In this document: positions 21,965 through 33,462 of the stretch, one piece after another
How the letters are laid out: every line of letters starts with the position of its first letter
How positions within the stretch are numbered: position 1 is the stretch's first letter
Assembly (NCBI GenBank): GCA_964016885.1
Contig: OZ024740.1
Span: 293,681,217-293,745,216 of the forward strand
Length of the DNA: 64,000 nt
DNA from: Eledone cirrhosa
Taxonomy: Eukaryota; Mollusca; Cephalopoda; Octopoda; Eledonidae
Direction: 5' to 3'
Translations under genes and position numbers: made by a program
The notes under the pieces: generated by a model
Told to the model about the DNA's origin: nothing
The model's input: only the letters and a program-made list of their open reading frames with translations
Databases searched by the model: none

Positions 21965-23335
21965 CATTGTTCTTTGAGCCTCAGTCATTCATGTTATTAA
22001 ACTGGAAAGTTTGTTCAAATGAACATCAAGCCGCTACCTGCAGCCTCAGATATTCAGAACATAGTGGAGGGTTCTTTCTGTTCCCATCAAGCATGTCTTT
22101 TGAAGTGTTCCAAAAAAGGGTGCTGGACTGATGTTCTTTAACCATCCTTGAGAACTCTTTGAGATAGTACCTAGTGCTCCTATGACAATCGGGATGACCT
22201 TGATCTCATGACAGTCCCAAATCCTTTTTAACTCCCACTTTAAAACCTGGTATTGGTTAATTTTCCCCTTCTTGCACTCTCGTGTAAGATAGGCAGGCTA
22301 CATCTATGGCACGATCTTTTTTCCTTGTCAAAAACCACCAGGTCAGGCCTATTGTGTTCTAATTTCTTGTCCGTCTGTATCCTAAAATCCTATAGCACCT
22401 TCACCTGATCGTTTTCTATCACCGACTCTGGCTTACCCCTTCTCAGAATGTGGTAAATTGTTTAGTTTGCATAAAAGCCAGTGAATCACCTTTACGATCA
22501 TATCATGTCTCCAGCTTTTATAGTGAGTCTGGGCTAGGTGTTTACACTCGGATACAATGTCAGCCACAGTCTACTCTCTCTCTCTCTCCACAGATCCTAC
22601 ACAGTGAGCTAGCCTCCTCCTTGTCAATACGGTGTTTCACCCACTTCGTTCTGAGGCCTTGCTCTTGTGCAGCTATTACCATTCCTTCTGTAGCTTTTTA
22701 AAGGTCTCCTCTTTTTAACCAGTTCCATGTCTGTGGATCTCTGAATTCCGTTTTCTTAAAGAAGGTGCTATGAAGGGATTTTTCATGAAGGTTGCTCTTC
22801 CTCCTTGTTGTTATTTCCTCCTTGGATATCCCCTGGTCTATTGTCTTCTCCTTCAGTACAACTTTGAGCATTGGCTCCCTACTGTCAGACACATATTTGT
22901 GCAGACTGCTTTTCTCCATCTGAACACAGTCCTCTATGCTGATAAGACCTCTTCCACCTTCAGATCTCTTTAAGTAGAGTCTATCAACATCACTCCTATT
23001 TTGGAACATGATGTAGGTAGTCATCAGCATCCTAATCTTCCTATCCATTTCCTATACATTTCAGAATTCCCACACTGCATCATAATAATAGACACAGCTT
23101 GGGAATTTACTACACTTATGATATTCCTACTATTTAGATGTGATTTTAGTATGTTCCTTAATCTCCTTATGTAGTCAGATCTTAGCAATTCCTTCATTTT
23201 TTTGTTCTTGATGTCATCTGCCTCCAGAACACCCAAATATTTGTATCCTTCTTCAGTGTCAATTTCCTTTATCATCTCACCTGTTGGTACCTGGATTCCA
23301 TTTCTTCTGTTCAATTTACACCTCTTCATCACTAG
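21965..23335 (-). pseudogene. LINE pol C-terminal half with thumb, Cys region and DVAC domain
   Basis: On minus from 23332: GEMIKEIDTEEGYKYLGVL, LNSRNIISVVNSQAVSIIM, then DRLYLKRSEGGRGLISIED and STFFKKTEFRDPQTWNWLK. A degraded zinc-knuckle region follows (EEASSLCRICGERE), then IDVACLSYTRV and KKDLGLS near 22170-22320. This is the C-terminal part of a LINE-type RT lineage distinct from copies A-C. The palm with its catalytic Asp residues is absent. Several stops occur after 22698. It lies antisense to nothing known and within P450 intron 5. Confidence 0.75.
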
Positions 23336-23363
23336 GACTCCACACTTACTAACACCATTAAAT

Positions 23364-23500
23364 CCCGCTGAGGTTAACTCTGTCTTTCATCCTTACGGGG
23401 TCGATAAAATAAAGTTCCGGTCACGCACTGGAGTCGATTTGATCGACATTCTTCTCCCCCAAAATTGCTGGCCTTGTGCCTATATAAGAAACCATTATTA
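23364..23500 (+). repeat. SINE-A, 3' part with an altered tail
   Basis: It starts at aatcccgctgaggttaactc and keeps ggggtcgataaaataaagtt. The usual gtaccagtaatgcactggg region is replaced by a version containing gtcgatttgatcgacattc, a small palindrome. It ends agaaaccattattatta. Confidence 0.8.
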
Positions 23501-23504
23501 TTAT

Positions 23505-23620
<116 letters not shown>

Positions 23621-23632
23621 AATACATACATA

Positions 23633-23788
23633 GGTGGTGAGAGCAGACCTAAGATCGCTGAAACTCACGGTGGAGTTGACGAAGGACTGTGACAAGTTGA
23701 GAGATGCTGTGCTGAATAGGACCCGTCCCACTCTTCCAAGCAGGGAAAAGCGGACGTAAAATAATGATGATGATGATGATGATATATA
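23633..23788 (+). repeat. Repeat fragment with the (GAT)n tail shared by SINE-B and a LINE
   Basis: It ends ccaagcagggaaaagcggac, gtaaaa and (GAT)n, the same terminal block as SINE-B at 38950-39010. The upstream part (ctgaaactcacggtggagtt) is not SINE-B head. Confidence 0.65.
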
Positions 23789-23937
23789 TGCGTGTGTGTG
23801 TAGCAATATATGTAAGTATGATAAAGGAAAAAGGAAAACAGTGCTCAATCGGGAGGAGAGCAGAAATATTACATTATTTATTTATGTTCATTCACAGAAC
23901 TAAAGCACGACCTAAGGTTTCAAGGCCCAATATTGGA

Positions 23938-24013
<76 letters not shown>
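23938..24013. repeat. (CA)n(TA)n microsatellite
   Basis: A CA run, then a TA run, the same order as at 23505. Confidence 0.95.
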
Positions 24014-24014
<1 letters not shown>

Positions 24015-24029
24015 TGTTTGCTGAATACA

Positions 24030-24715
24030 GAGCTCGATAAGATCAGTGTACTGGAAGTTTAGTTCTGGCATGAAATCTTATGTAACTTTAGACAATGTAT
24101 TTTTAAAAAGCTGTCTACATAAGCCACATATTAGTTTTGGTTCAGCTTGAACTGCCTGTGTTGAACTGTGAAAAGTCTCTTTAGACCTCCTCTATCAAAA
24201 GCCTTTTTCAAACACACAAATGCCAGGAGCAATGGCTTATTCCGAGTACTTCTGTAGTTGTCTCATGAGAAAGAGGGCTATTTGTATTACAATTACCTGA
24301 CATAAAGCCAAACTTCATCTGATCTAACTTAATTTTGTTTCTAGATACTTGTGATAATCTGATCCCTCAACTTGATTCCTCTGTAGTTTCCTTTCTCCAA
24401 TGCATCATATTTTCTATTGCAGTAGTTTACAATGACACTGCAGTACCAGTCATTGGGTGTGACACCATCTCAAAATACTCGATTAATTTTGTATTTGACT
24501 AGATTGTAACCTACCTTACCATATATTTATAGCATATTGGCAACTATACAGGATGGTCTAGCAGCCTTCCCTACCTTCATATCCTTAATTGCTTTGTCTT
24601 CGTCACTACTAACAACTTTTATGGCTGGCCCTATAATTGGTTGTGTGACTTTAGCAGGGTGGATGGCTTTAAAACACTTTGAAGTGATACAATATATTTA
24701 AAATTATCTGTAAGA
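24030..24715 (-). pseudogene. LINE reverse-transcriptase fragment
   Basis: The minus-strand reading, with several frame changes, gives AVKAIHPAKVTQPIIGPAIK, EDKAIKDMKVGKAARPSCIV, then DWYCSVIVNYCNRKYDALEK, GNYRGIKLRDQ and KKAFDRGGLKRLF. These are the finger and motif-A blocks of the same LINE lineage as 54920-58690 and 47330-47930. It ends about 40 bp from the donor of P450 exon 5, on the gene's own strand. Confidence 0.75.
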
Positions 24716-24757
24716 ATGTATCAGAATAAAATAGTCACATAATATCAAAACACCTAC

Positions 24758-24827
24758 CTTTTAACACTTTCAATGTATTCTGAGCTTTCATCAATTTGTG
24801 CATTCACACATTTACCCATGGCAGTTT
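24758..24827 (-). CDS. CYP4: CYP4-like cytochrome P450, exon 5 (70 nt)
   Basis: The acceptor ttacttcag precedes AA, which joins the last G of exon 4 to give Glu. Twenty-two codons follow (TAMGKCVNAQIDESSEYIES then VK) and a final AG joins exon 6 to give Arg. The donor is AAAG|gtaggtg. ETAMG after D-V-I-T is a family-level signature of CYP4 proteins, in helix E or just after it. This exon was found by searching the minus strand for that motif because it is too short to be seen as an open frame. Both phases fit the neighbouring exons exactly, which strongly supports the model. Confidence 0.9.
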
Positions 24828-24842
24828 CTGAAGTAATAAGTA

Positions 24843-24846
<4 letters not shown>

Positions 24847-24914
<68 letters not shown>
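24847..24914. repeat. (TA)n microsatellite
   Basis: TA with two CATA interruptions. It begins 20 bp upstream (minus sense) of the exon 5 acceptor, so it lies in the polypyrimidine/branch-point neighbourhood. Confidence 0.9.
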
Positions 24915-25841
24915 GAAAGAGTGAAGAATAACATAGTCAACAGTACAAAAAAGGGTTTTATTCATAGTCTTAACAATTGTTTCACTGATTAAGTTGTCTA
25001 AAAATTGCTGAACACTTGAAGCTGTGCCACTCAATTTTAAATACGTTGTTAGCTTAACCAGATCATCAGAGGACTGTTAAAAATATGCTCAGTGTCTACG
25101 AATTCAAATTACAACATCATTAATAAAGTGAAATGACAGGAGGACAAATATTTAGCAGTTAAGAATGTTTGCTATATATAGTTGCGTTGTAGCTTGATGT
25201 TGTACCAATTTAGCAGAAAAGGAGATGTTTGTAATAATAGCAGGAAAAGAGGAGTTATTTGATATGGTTGGGTATAGCCACGAAAGCAGCTGACTCTTTA
25301 ATATAGTTGTTGTTGGCAAGTGAGTAAGTGAAGATTATCTCAGTGAGTCGAGAGAAGCTATGTCCTATTTAAGGGAACAAAAACTGTACGCACTTTTTGT
25401 GGTGAAATGATATTACTTTGGGAAAAAAAAGTTTTCCCATATCACGTCAGAAGAAATATTTTTAGCATGTGTGCAGATTCAATGGGGGCAGAAATACCAG
25501 AAGACTGTTAAACATTTTACAAAGGGTTTATTTTCAACCCAAAAAGATTACAATAAAATGCTGCCGGCATGCCGCATGAGTAAGTGAAACAAAAATGAAG
25601 TGTTGGAAGAAAGAGGTTGATCCCTTGCCAATAGGGCCAAAGTTTCTTTTTTAACGTTACCTCTTGCTAGTATCGACACGGGAATGTAAATAGGTCTTGT
25701 CTTCTTGAAGTGGATGCAGCAATTGTGTGAAGTCAAAAAAAGAAGCACAAATTTCTTAGTCGGGCGGAAGTAACAGTATATTCATGCGCAACTTACACGA
25801 TTGGTCAACCAGTAACCAAATCATGCATAAAAGATTGTTGT
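24915..25841. other. P450 intron 4 sequence, unassigned
   Basis: No coding homology. On minus near 25074 there is ctgatgatctggttaagc followed by taacaacg, which looks like a hammerhead core that has lost GAAA. The rest shows nothing recognisable. Confidence 0.4.
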
Positions 25842-26062
25842 TGCGAGATATGAAATAATTGTCTCTACTTTAGGCACAAGGCCAGCAATAACCCAGTGCA
25901 TTACTGGTACTTTATTTTATCAACCCCGTAAGGATGAAAGGCAAAGTCAGCCTCGGCGGGATTTGAACTCAGAACGTAAAGGGACGTAACTATGCTGGAA
26001 AGCATGGCGTCCGACCCTCTACTGATACTGCCAATCCACCGCCCTGCGAGATATGAAATAAT
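25842..26062 (-). mobile_element. SINE-A, full length, with 18-bp target-site duplication
   Basis: The element body is 25860-26044, minus sense: head gggcggtggattggcagtat, B box ctgagttcaaatcccgccg, tail agtagagacaatt. The direct repeat tgcgagatatgaaataat occurs at 25842-25859 and 26045-26062 and brackets it exactly. This is the clearest complete SINE insertion in the window. Confidence 0.95.
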
Positions 26063-26102
26063 GCTGCTACAAATATGTTGTATTTCCTTAATTATTAATC
26101 CT

Positions 26103-26171
26103 GCAAACATTATGCACATTTCAGTGGCCAGGTTGTATAAGAACCCGGTGACATCTTCAGGTGTAAATTGC
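26103..26171 (-). ncRNA. Hammerhead ribozyme candidate 2
   Basis: Minus sense: helix I strand with gcaa...acac (26171-26161); core ctgaaga (26160-26154); stem II (about 26153-26123, GT/AC, CC/GG, GGGTT/AACCT around a 7-base loop); core gaaa (26122-26119); helix III t-gtgc-a-t with cleavage after A26111; and helix I return with tgt and ttgc. The bases next to the junction in helix I (C/A) do not pair and helix I has a bulge, so this is a weaker candidate than 1, 3 and 6. Confidence 0.55.
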
Positions 26172-26285
26172 GTAATAGATGTATACCAACAGAATGATGG
26201 TAAACTTTAAGGAAACAAGCAAAGAAAAAACAGAGAAGAAAAAAAATGTGTTTATGTTTTTGACCCAGAGACGAAAGAAGCAGCA

Positions 26286-26884
26286 TGTTGTTATAATGTC
26301 CTGCTGCCTCTGAGTGAATTATCTGTAACAGAACCTTCCTGTTAGTTTGCTAAGCGAGTAAGGGGATATATAGCTTACCGGAGGAATCACTACTACCTCT
26401 CAATTCTAACAACCTTCGGACAGCAAGCCAGAAAAGGGGGAGGGGTGAATAATATCGTGTTACAGAGAATTGTAAGCCTCCTGGGTCAAACTAAGGTCTA
26501 TACACTCATGGAAAGTATACAACAGATGGAGGGAATTTAGGAACATATCAAGTAAAGAAAAATTCAGGTTATAATTGTTTAGAATTTAAAGTTTTAGGAA
26601 TTGATAATTTAAATCAAAGGTATTAAAATGTTTAAAATTTAATAAAATAAGTAGAGTTTTCACAGTTGTCCAGTAAAGTACCGTATGCTAGGCAATCACC
26701 AATTAGAAAGACCAGTTACATTAATGATTCTAATTATAGAGTTGTGTAAATCAGGTACCTAATAAACAAATAACATAATGTTAGTTAAGATAAGCTAAGT
26801 CACTATCCACTTTGGGTTCCTCTTTTAGTTCAATGTTATATTATACTATATTAGTAGTATGGTATGGTATGGAGGTTAACAACA
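26286..26884 (+). repeat. Possible LTR (599 bp) of a retrotransposon
   Basis: It begins TGTTGTTA and ends TAACAACA, a perfect 8-bp terminal inverted repeat in TG...CA form. A TATA-like ggatatatagc lies at about 26363. Eight bases after the end comes tggtgacc, a form seen in tRNA primer-binding sites. No second LTR and no gag-pol frame was found, so it is a remnant of a 5' LTR plus leader, or a solo LTR with a chance match. Confidence 0.5.
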
Positions 26885-26892
26885 ACTGAAAA

Positions 26893-26902
26893 TGGTGACC
26901 CC
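26893..26902 (+). other. Possible primer-binding site after the LTR
   Basis: tggtgacccc, followed by a poly-C run, lies 8 bp after the LTR end. The poly-C run makes the match hard to judge. Confidence 0.3.
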
Positions 26903-27789
26903 CCCCCCCAATACACACAAGGCCCAAAGGCCCACCAACTATTCCAAGTATTACGGTATACCGTAGAAAAGGGAAATTTAATTTATTTCCAAGCACTCAA
27001 GAAGGTGGACAGACCCAGGCATCCCAAAGGGTAGGGGGGGGGGATAATTAATCGAATAAATATACATATAGTTAATGGTAAATATGCGAAAGAGTATTTA
27101 ATGGAAAGTATAATGTATCAGGGACATGGGGAACTAACTGTTGAGGAACTACTTCTACCAAACTCGTCCCATGAATTGAGTGCTCTACTACTATGGCTAT
27201 AACCCACCAGTGTTCTACTATTATATATATATCTATATACATAAATGCCAATTTCTGTCTGTTCATGTGTTTGTTTGTGAACCTAAAATTCAAAACTACC
27301 AAACCTATCTTGATGAAACTTGACACGTGTGTGGGGCTCATGCCCATTTGATTTATTACATATATTTCATTCTACTCATAGGGTTCCCCGGTTGCTTAAA
27401 CCTCCGCTGAAAACCCTTGCTGAAAATGTTTACCCTTCGATTTATATGACATTTAGACCATCGGTAAATGACAGAAAATGATGTCTATTCACAAAATTTC
27501 AGCAAATTTCAATAATATTAAGACACCCTAATGGGGGTTAAACCCCCTATCCAGACCACTCGAGCAAAGCGTAAGCTGATTTTTGATTAACTGATGAGCA
27601 AAATTTGGCATATTTTGATTTCATTTTTGGTCTGAGAGGCATTGGGCATTTTAATGGGAACTGGGAATACCCCAGCCCCCAGGTATTAACGGGTTCCTCA
27701 GTTAATCCTTATCGAACCCTCTTTGGATTTTAGTCTTCAAATTTATTATTATTACCATTTGGCTCCCTCGGTTGAGCACTCTATTGACT
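26903..27789. other. Unassigned, probably old interspersed repeat
   Basis: 27235-27350 contains ataaatgccaatttctgtct, gttcatgtgtttgtttgtga and catcttgatgaaacttgac-like phrases typical of a dispersed repeat, but I cannot name it. Poly-C and poly-G runs flank 26900-27045. No gene was seen. Confidence 0.4.
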
Positions 27790-29901
27790 TATATTCATCA
27801 TGCAGAAACAACCTCTGAATATTTCTACAAAGAACATACCCGTACCAAGCAGGAAGACATACCTAAAACTCCTGATACAGAAAACAGACTCGTTCATTAA
27901 AATGTTGTGTTAGCGTGCCTTTAATTTCGATAATCAGGAAAAAGCGGACAATAAACAGGATAAATTTGGGTTTAAAACTTATAATAACCCTCCGAGTAAC
28001 CCAGCATTGCTACCCTTTGAAAATGATGTCTTGGAACTCATACGGAGTATCAAATTTAGGAATAGGAGCAATTCCTTCCAGCAGGACCTGAAGAATAGAA
28101 TTCGTTCTATCAAGGATTCTAATGCCGTGTATGTCCACTCCGACAAAACTGGCAATCTATATCAAGTGGAGCGCAGTACTTACCATCAACTGCTACATAA
28201 TGCTGTAACTAAGGATTACCGTAAAACTAATCGGAGTGTCATTAATGACATCAACGATGCTGGGTTTAAAATCACCTCTGAACTCAATATCCAGGACCAA
28301 ACTGAACCTCTGGACCCTATTTCTCCCCACTTTACCCTGAAGGATCACAAACCCAATTTCCCCCAACAACCCCTCCATTCGGCTTATTAAACCTACGAAG
28401 TCCGATTTAGGTAGACTTAGTAAAAGGATTTTAGATAGAATTATACCTGAAATTAGAAGCTTGGCCCCCTCTTGCATTGTGGAACAATTCTTTCGCGGTG
28501 ATTGATTGGTTCAACGGCATATGCAACAAGAAACATTGCTATTTTATCCAATTCGACATCAATAATTACTACTCCTCTTCTTTTTAGAGCTATCAATTTC
28601 GCTAAAACCCTCACGGCGGTTAAGGATTTCGAAGTTGATGTCATCCTCAATGCACGTAAGTCAGTGATTAATTTCCACGACTCTATTTGGATTAAAAAAT
28701 CTAATCGTAACCCATTCGACGTGAGTATGGGCGCCAGCGATTCCGCGGAGGTTACTGATCTTATCGGCCTTTTCTTTCTTTTCTCTATCGAGGAAGAATT
28801 CCACAATGTGGGCGGTGGTTTGTACCGTGATGACGGTCTTTTGACCATGACAAAGTGCGGCCCACACGCTTGCGATATGTTCAGAAAAGAACTCACAGCC
28901 TTCTTTAAAGGCTTCAACATCTCCAGAAAGGTTGAGGCCAACATCTAGGTCGTTAATTAACTCAACGTTACCTTCAATTTGTCGAATGGGTTGCACTACC
29001 CGTATAGAAAGCTGAATGATACGCTTAATTACATAAGTAAGCATTCTAACCATCCTGCTGCCAGCATAACTAAGAACCTGGTAAGAAACGTTTCTTTGAG
29101 GCTTTCCCGTCTATCTACAAACGAGCATATTTTCACCGACCATTCCACATATTACAATGAAGCTCTTGCTCGGAGTGGATTTGTCGATAAGGTAGCATAT
29201 ACTGAGTATGAGCATAGACCAAGGAAATACAGATCCCGACACATATAATATGGAGGTGGCCACACCATTAGCTAAGATCTTTCTCTCCCTTATTAAGAAG
29301 CATTTCCCCCCAGCACATAAATATAATAACATTTTTAATAGAAATAGCATTAACATTTCTTACTCTACGACTCCTAACTTTGTACATAACATCAGTGCTT
29401 CAAATTTAGCTAAATTACCTAGCCGTAGGAACACATGCAACCCTGTAGCTAGTACTAACTGTAATTGTAGGAATCGGGTTGACTGCCCCCTATCTCAGAA
29501 ATGCCTCTCCAGTAACATTGTTTATAAGTGTAAGGTTGAAACAACCCGCATCCCGTAGGGCCTACATAGGGTTAACCGCCAATAGATTCAAGAAGCGTCT
29601 TTACATGCACACCCATTCTTTTCTTAACCCTTTAAGAAGGAATATGACGTCACTTTCAGCTTATATCTGGAGTCTAAAAGACAACCACACCCAATATAGT
29701 TTACACTGGGAGATCGTAGTTAAGGCTAGATCGTATAACGGAAGTAAAAGACCATGCGACCTCTGCGCCGCTGAAGCTCTGGAAATACTCTACGGCAATG
29801 ACCACATCTTAAACAAAAAATCTGAGGCAATTTCGGCTTGTAAACATAAGTTGCATAAAACTTTCCTGTATTACATCCCCACATTATACCCTAATGGATA
29901 G
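27790..29901 (+). mobile_element. Penelope-like (GIY-YIG) retroelement 1
   Basis: Plus-strand remnants in three frames. The N-terminal block reads FENDVLELIRSIKFRNRS, then NRIRSIKDSNAVYVHSDKTG, DPISPHFTLKDHKPNFP and IRLIKPTKSDLGRLSKRIL. The RT reads CYFIQFDINNYYSS (damaged), MGASDSAEVTDLIGLFF and GGGLYRDDGLLTM (catalytic YRDD at 28823-28834). A linker follows: KIFLSLIKKHFPPAHKYNN and the Cys motif NCNCRNRVDCPLSQKC (about 29458-29503). The C-terminal GIY-YIG nuclease reads RAYIGLTANRFKKRLYMHTH, ending FLYYIPTLYPNG. Frameshifts near 28380, 28560, 28950, 29240 and 29550 make it dead. RT plus C-terminal GIY-YIG is the Penelope-like order. YRDD rather than the usual YVDD suggests a separate branch. 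Confidence 0.85.
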
Positions 29902-30385
29902 TACAAACAATACGCGGATAATTTACGTCTTGATGTGTTAGCTAAGTATATTTTATGTTTATACCATTACTTATTTGTATAGGTAAGTATATATTACCTG
30001 TATGTTTTGTGGAGGTACGTATACTTTCTCGTACGTATATTTGCTTGTATTTGTTATAGGTGTATATATTATATTATATATACTCGTACATGTGTATATG
30101 GTTATGTGTATACGTGTATTTGGCGTTTGTGTGTATATGCGTGTTTGCACGTATGTAGGGTGTGTATATGTGTACATTGTGTTTTGTTTGACGTACGTTT
30201 AGCGAATATATGTGTATTTACCTGTAGGTATGTGTGTGCGTGCGTTATATACGTAGTTATGTGTGTATATTTATATACGTTTTTAGTGAATTGGTTTATT
30301 GGCTTAATCTTCTCCGGAAGATACCGCTGGTAACCAACCACTAATTCAATAAGAAAGAAGAGATAGAGAGCTGCTCATCAGTCTA
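29902..30385. other. AT-rich flank of retroelement 1, (TATG)-rich
   Basis: 30000-30280 is a gtatgtgtgtatat-type stretch giving Tyr/Val/Cys-rich frames with no real coding signal. It probably includes the 3' UTR of the element. Confidence 0.5.
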
Positions 30386-30469
30386 CGACTTCATTTATAC
30401 CATAAACGACTTCATTTATACCATAAACGACTTCATTTATACCATAAACGACTTCATTTATACCATAAA
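30386..30469. repeat. Four perfect 21-bp tandem repeats
   Basis: The unit cgacttcatttataccataa plus a is repeated four times without a mismatch. Confidence 0.97.
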
Positions 30470-30509
30470 CGTGGTTTTGTCTTTGCGTGTAATTGTTCTC
30501 ATCGATCCA

Positions 30510-30760
30510 CATAATGACGTATTATATTCGCTTTTTCCGTTCCTTGCCAGGGTGGTTATGTAGGTATCATGACAAAAAGCACCTAGCACACAATATAAAT
30601 ATAGTTGGCATTAGGAAGGGAATCCAGCCATAGAAACCAAACCAGAAATAGTTCTGTATGAGCAAGACATGGTCACCTGACCTGACTTGCCTCAAATGGG
30701 ACTACCCATCTAATCCATGCTATTGTGGACAAATCTATGATGATGATAATTGATTTTCAG
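30510..30760 (+). repeat. LINE 3'-tail fragment, (GAT)n end
   Basis: It contains ggcattaggaagggaatcca, gcatgagcaagacatgg-like text, ggtcacctgacc and a terminal atgatgatgataatt. It matches the 3' UTR of the LINE at 55632-55980, reversed. Confidence 0.7.
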
Positions 30761-31340
30761 ATCAAATAGGATCCTCATCAAATTGATGAATATCATACAA
30801 CCAACCACAGGAAACATGATATATATAGTCATTCACTCTTAGTATTATTCTGAAATGGATATACTAATTTGCATATAATTAGTGCTCATGTATATATATA
30901 ACTAATGTCCATTTTTCTATCTTTCCTAGGGTCTTATATGCTCCTTTATTATGAGACAATTTTCTGTTGTCATAAAATATGGCAAATTTATTATTTCAAT
31001 TCAGTCTTTAGATTTCACTACTGGCTTCTAATCACGGGATGTTCATATGTATATAAATATATGTATATACATATATATATATATATAAATATATGTATAT
31101 AACAGAGGTGTTTAAGAAGGTTTACACAGTATGCTTATTTATAATAAACATACAAGTTTCACTTATTTATTTTAAGTTGTGATTGGTACAGAGATAAGAA
31201 TAAGCTACAGCTCATATAACTTTTTACACATAAAACATTGGTTGGAGATGTTCATTTGTATAAAGTGAGAGCTTGACTGGATATGGTGAACCATGCTATG
31301 TTAGTACTATTGTTAATTAATATGGTTGTGTTGAATTATT
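30761..31340. other. Intron 4 sequence, nothing recognised
   Basis: AT-rich, with a short (TA)n at 31048-31100. No gene signal. Confidence 0.4.
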
Positions 31341-31585
31341 GGGTGCTTTTTATTGTGTCACATGCATGACTACTTTACAGTATGGACTGGGTGCTTTTTG
31401 TCATGACACCTATACAACCACATTACCGTGTGGACTAGGCACTTTTTATCGTGACACCTACATGACCATTTTACAATGTGGGCTGGGCACTTTTTGTCAT
31501 GAGACCTAATTGACCACTTTAAAGCGTGACTGGGCACTTTTTGTCATGACACCTATACAACCACTTTACAGTGTGGACTGGGGAC
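31341..31585. repeat. Minisatellite of about 49 bp, five units, from the LINE tail
   Basis: Each unit reads approximately gggtgctttttgtcatgaca, cctatacaaccactttacag, tgtggact. This is the internal segment of the LINE/SINE-B 3' tail amplified in tandem. Confidence 0.85.
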
Positions 31586-31671
31586 TTGGGTGGGGGAGGT
31601 GTATGAGGATAGGGGAGATAGAAGATATATAACATAATATAAAATAAAATAACAATTTAGAGATTACTTAC

Positions 31672-31862
31672 CTGTTATAACATCCAATGCAAAATTTGAG
31701 ATATAGGGACGAATATCAAATTCACCTTTACCAACCATTTTGTCTAGTTTGTTACACAATATATTTGATTGTTCTTCCATTATAATTTGGAAACTATTTA
31801 AGATATTATAATGAAATGATGGTGTCAACATCTTTCTTGATTTCAACCATCTTGCTCCTGTA
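31672..31862 (-). CDS. CYP4: CYP4-like cytochrome P450, exon 4 (191 nt)
   Basis: The acceptor tattttcag precedes T, which completes Ser (AG|T) from exon 3. Sixty-three codons follow and a final G joins exon 5. The donor is ACAG|gtaagt. The peptide starts TGARWLKSRKMLTPSFHYNI, continues LNSFQIIMEEQSNIL, and ends EFDIRPYISNFALDVIT. W-x3-R in RWLKSRKM is the helix C motif whose Trp and Arg/Lys contact the heme propionates. LTPSFHYNIL is the strongest CYP4 signature in the gene. The frame is open throughout. An upstream Met in the intron reading is not a start. Confidence 0.93.
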
Positions 31863-32450
31863 CTGAAAATAGTAAACAATAAATAGTATTATATTTATCT
31901 TATGTTTTAAATAGCAACTTTTATAAACTGAATTAGCTACAATTGGAAAACTCAGCCTAAACATTTTTGCTGTTTTCTTTTTAAATATCTAGTCAGCCTA
32001 GGTTGTACAGACATATGATGAGAGGTATTCCAGCTCTCACCATACCATATGTTACCTTTTTTAGTTTTTAGGATTGTGGTGTGCTTTGGATCACATTATA
32101 AAATATTTAAGGCAATAAAGTTTGGTTTGTGAGAGATTTGGCTACAATTTTAAGCAAGGAGATGAAAGACAAGATATGACAAACTCATTGAGATGGACTC
32201 AAAATATTTATCTAAATGTTGTAAACTATGTTGGTTCATTCAGAACAGTTCCCATTACTAGTCAATAAGGAAGCCTATACTCAGTTGCTCATCCTGCAAT
32301 GAATACCAGCAATATATATATATATTTCTAGGGATATTTCTAGGTTCACGAAAATGAGCACTTGATGCATAGTTTCCAGTAAGTATTGAGCTGTAGTACT
32401 GAGCAAAGTGTAATAATAATTTTTAAAAATCGTTCTTTATATATATATAT
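31863..32450. other. P450 intron 3 sequence, nothing recognised
   Basis: AT-rich with short TA runs at 32312-32325 and 32438-32449. No gene signal. Confidence 0.4.
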
Positions 32451-32797
32451 ATCATCATCATCATCATTTCATTTTACGTCCGCTTTTCCCTGCTTGCAAG
32501 GGTGGGAAGGGGACTGATTCTGGCTTGATTACTACAGCTGGATGCCCTTCCTAACACCAACCTCATTTACAGTGAGTGCTGGGTGCTTTTTTGCCGTGGC
32601 ACCTCCACAACCACTTTGCAGTGGAATGATAGGGACCCCAGTACCTATCATTTCATTTCTATAGCTGAGTAAACTGGAGCAATGTGAAATAAAGTGTCTT
32701 GCTTAAGGAAACAACACATCACCTGGTCTGAGAATTGAACTCACAACCTTTCGATTGCAAGGCCAATGCTCTAACCACTAAGCCATGTGCCTCCATT
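32451..32797 (-). repeat. SINE-B (tRNA-derived), full length
   Basis: On minus the head reads ggcttagtggttagagcatt, with B box gagttcaattctcagacc, body and (GATGAT)n tail. It is nearly identical to the copy at 17827-18163. Confidence 0.9.
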
Positions 32798-33348
32798 TTT
32801 AGGATATATATATATATATAGATATTAAAGGTGAAAATTAATTGCGTCCATAGGCAGTATGCCAATATGAGCACTTGATGCTCTTGAGGAGCAGAGTACC
32901 AATAATAATAATATATAAGGAAACAAAGAATCAGTGTTGTATCATATACATATTCAATTACATATTACATATTACATATGTTTCACTGTCGATCAGCTCG
33001 AGGAACGATCGATTAATGATCAAACCTGACTCTAGAATCGTAAGCTCCTCAGATATGTGTTAACATGTAGACTCACGTCTAAGAGTGGTTGGATATTATC
33101 CTGATTCATTCTTTTATGCTGCCACAGACTCTATCAAAGGAGTGTGTCATCACCACATTCTACTTGTTCTATTTGTATTCAGTCAAATCACAGTTGGGGG
33201 CAGCCTATAACTTATCAGATATTACTCCTATCTGTAGTCAAGTTGGCATATTCATTCTTGTGTTGCAGCACGTCTGTCTGAAGTCTGCTGCTATAGTAAA
33301 CATAATACTGTGTTAGAATGAAAACATAACACAGTTTTTAAAAAAATA

Positions 33349-33462
33349 ATTGTTTCTACTTTTGGCCAGCAATTACCCAGTACATTACTGGTACTTTATT
33401 TTATCGACCCTGTAAGGATGAAAGGCAAAGTTAACCTCGGCGGGATTTGAACTCAGATCGTA
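33349..33462 (-). repeat. SINE-A, truncated, inside the left arm
   Basis: It lacks the tRNA head and has a small deletion (ttttggccagc instead of ttttggcacaaggccagc). Confidence 0.85.

Noticed and set aside
25020..25074. Hammerhead core CUGAUGA on minus with a short hairpin
   Set aside because: The GAAA box is replaced by AACA, so the core is incomplete.
30340..30395. CUGAUGAG on minus near the 21-bp repeats
   Set aside because: No GAAA box or suitable stem II within reach.
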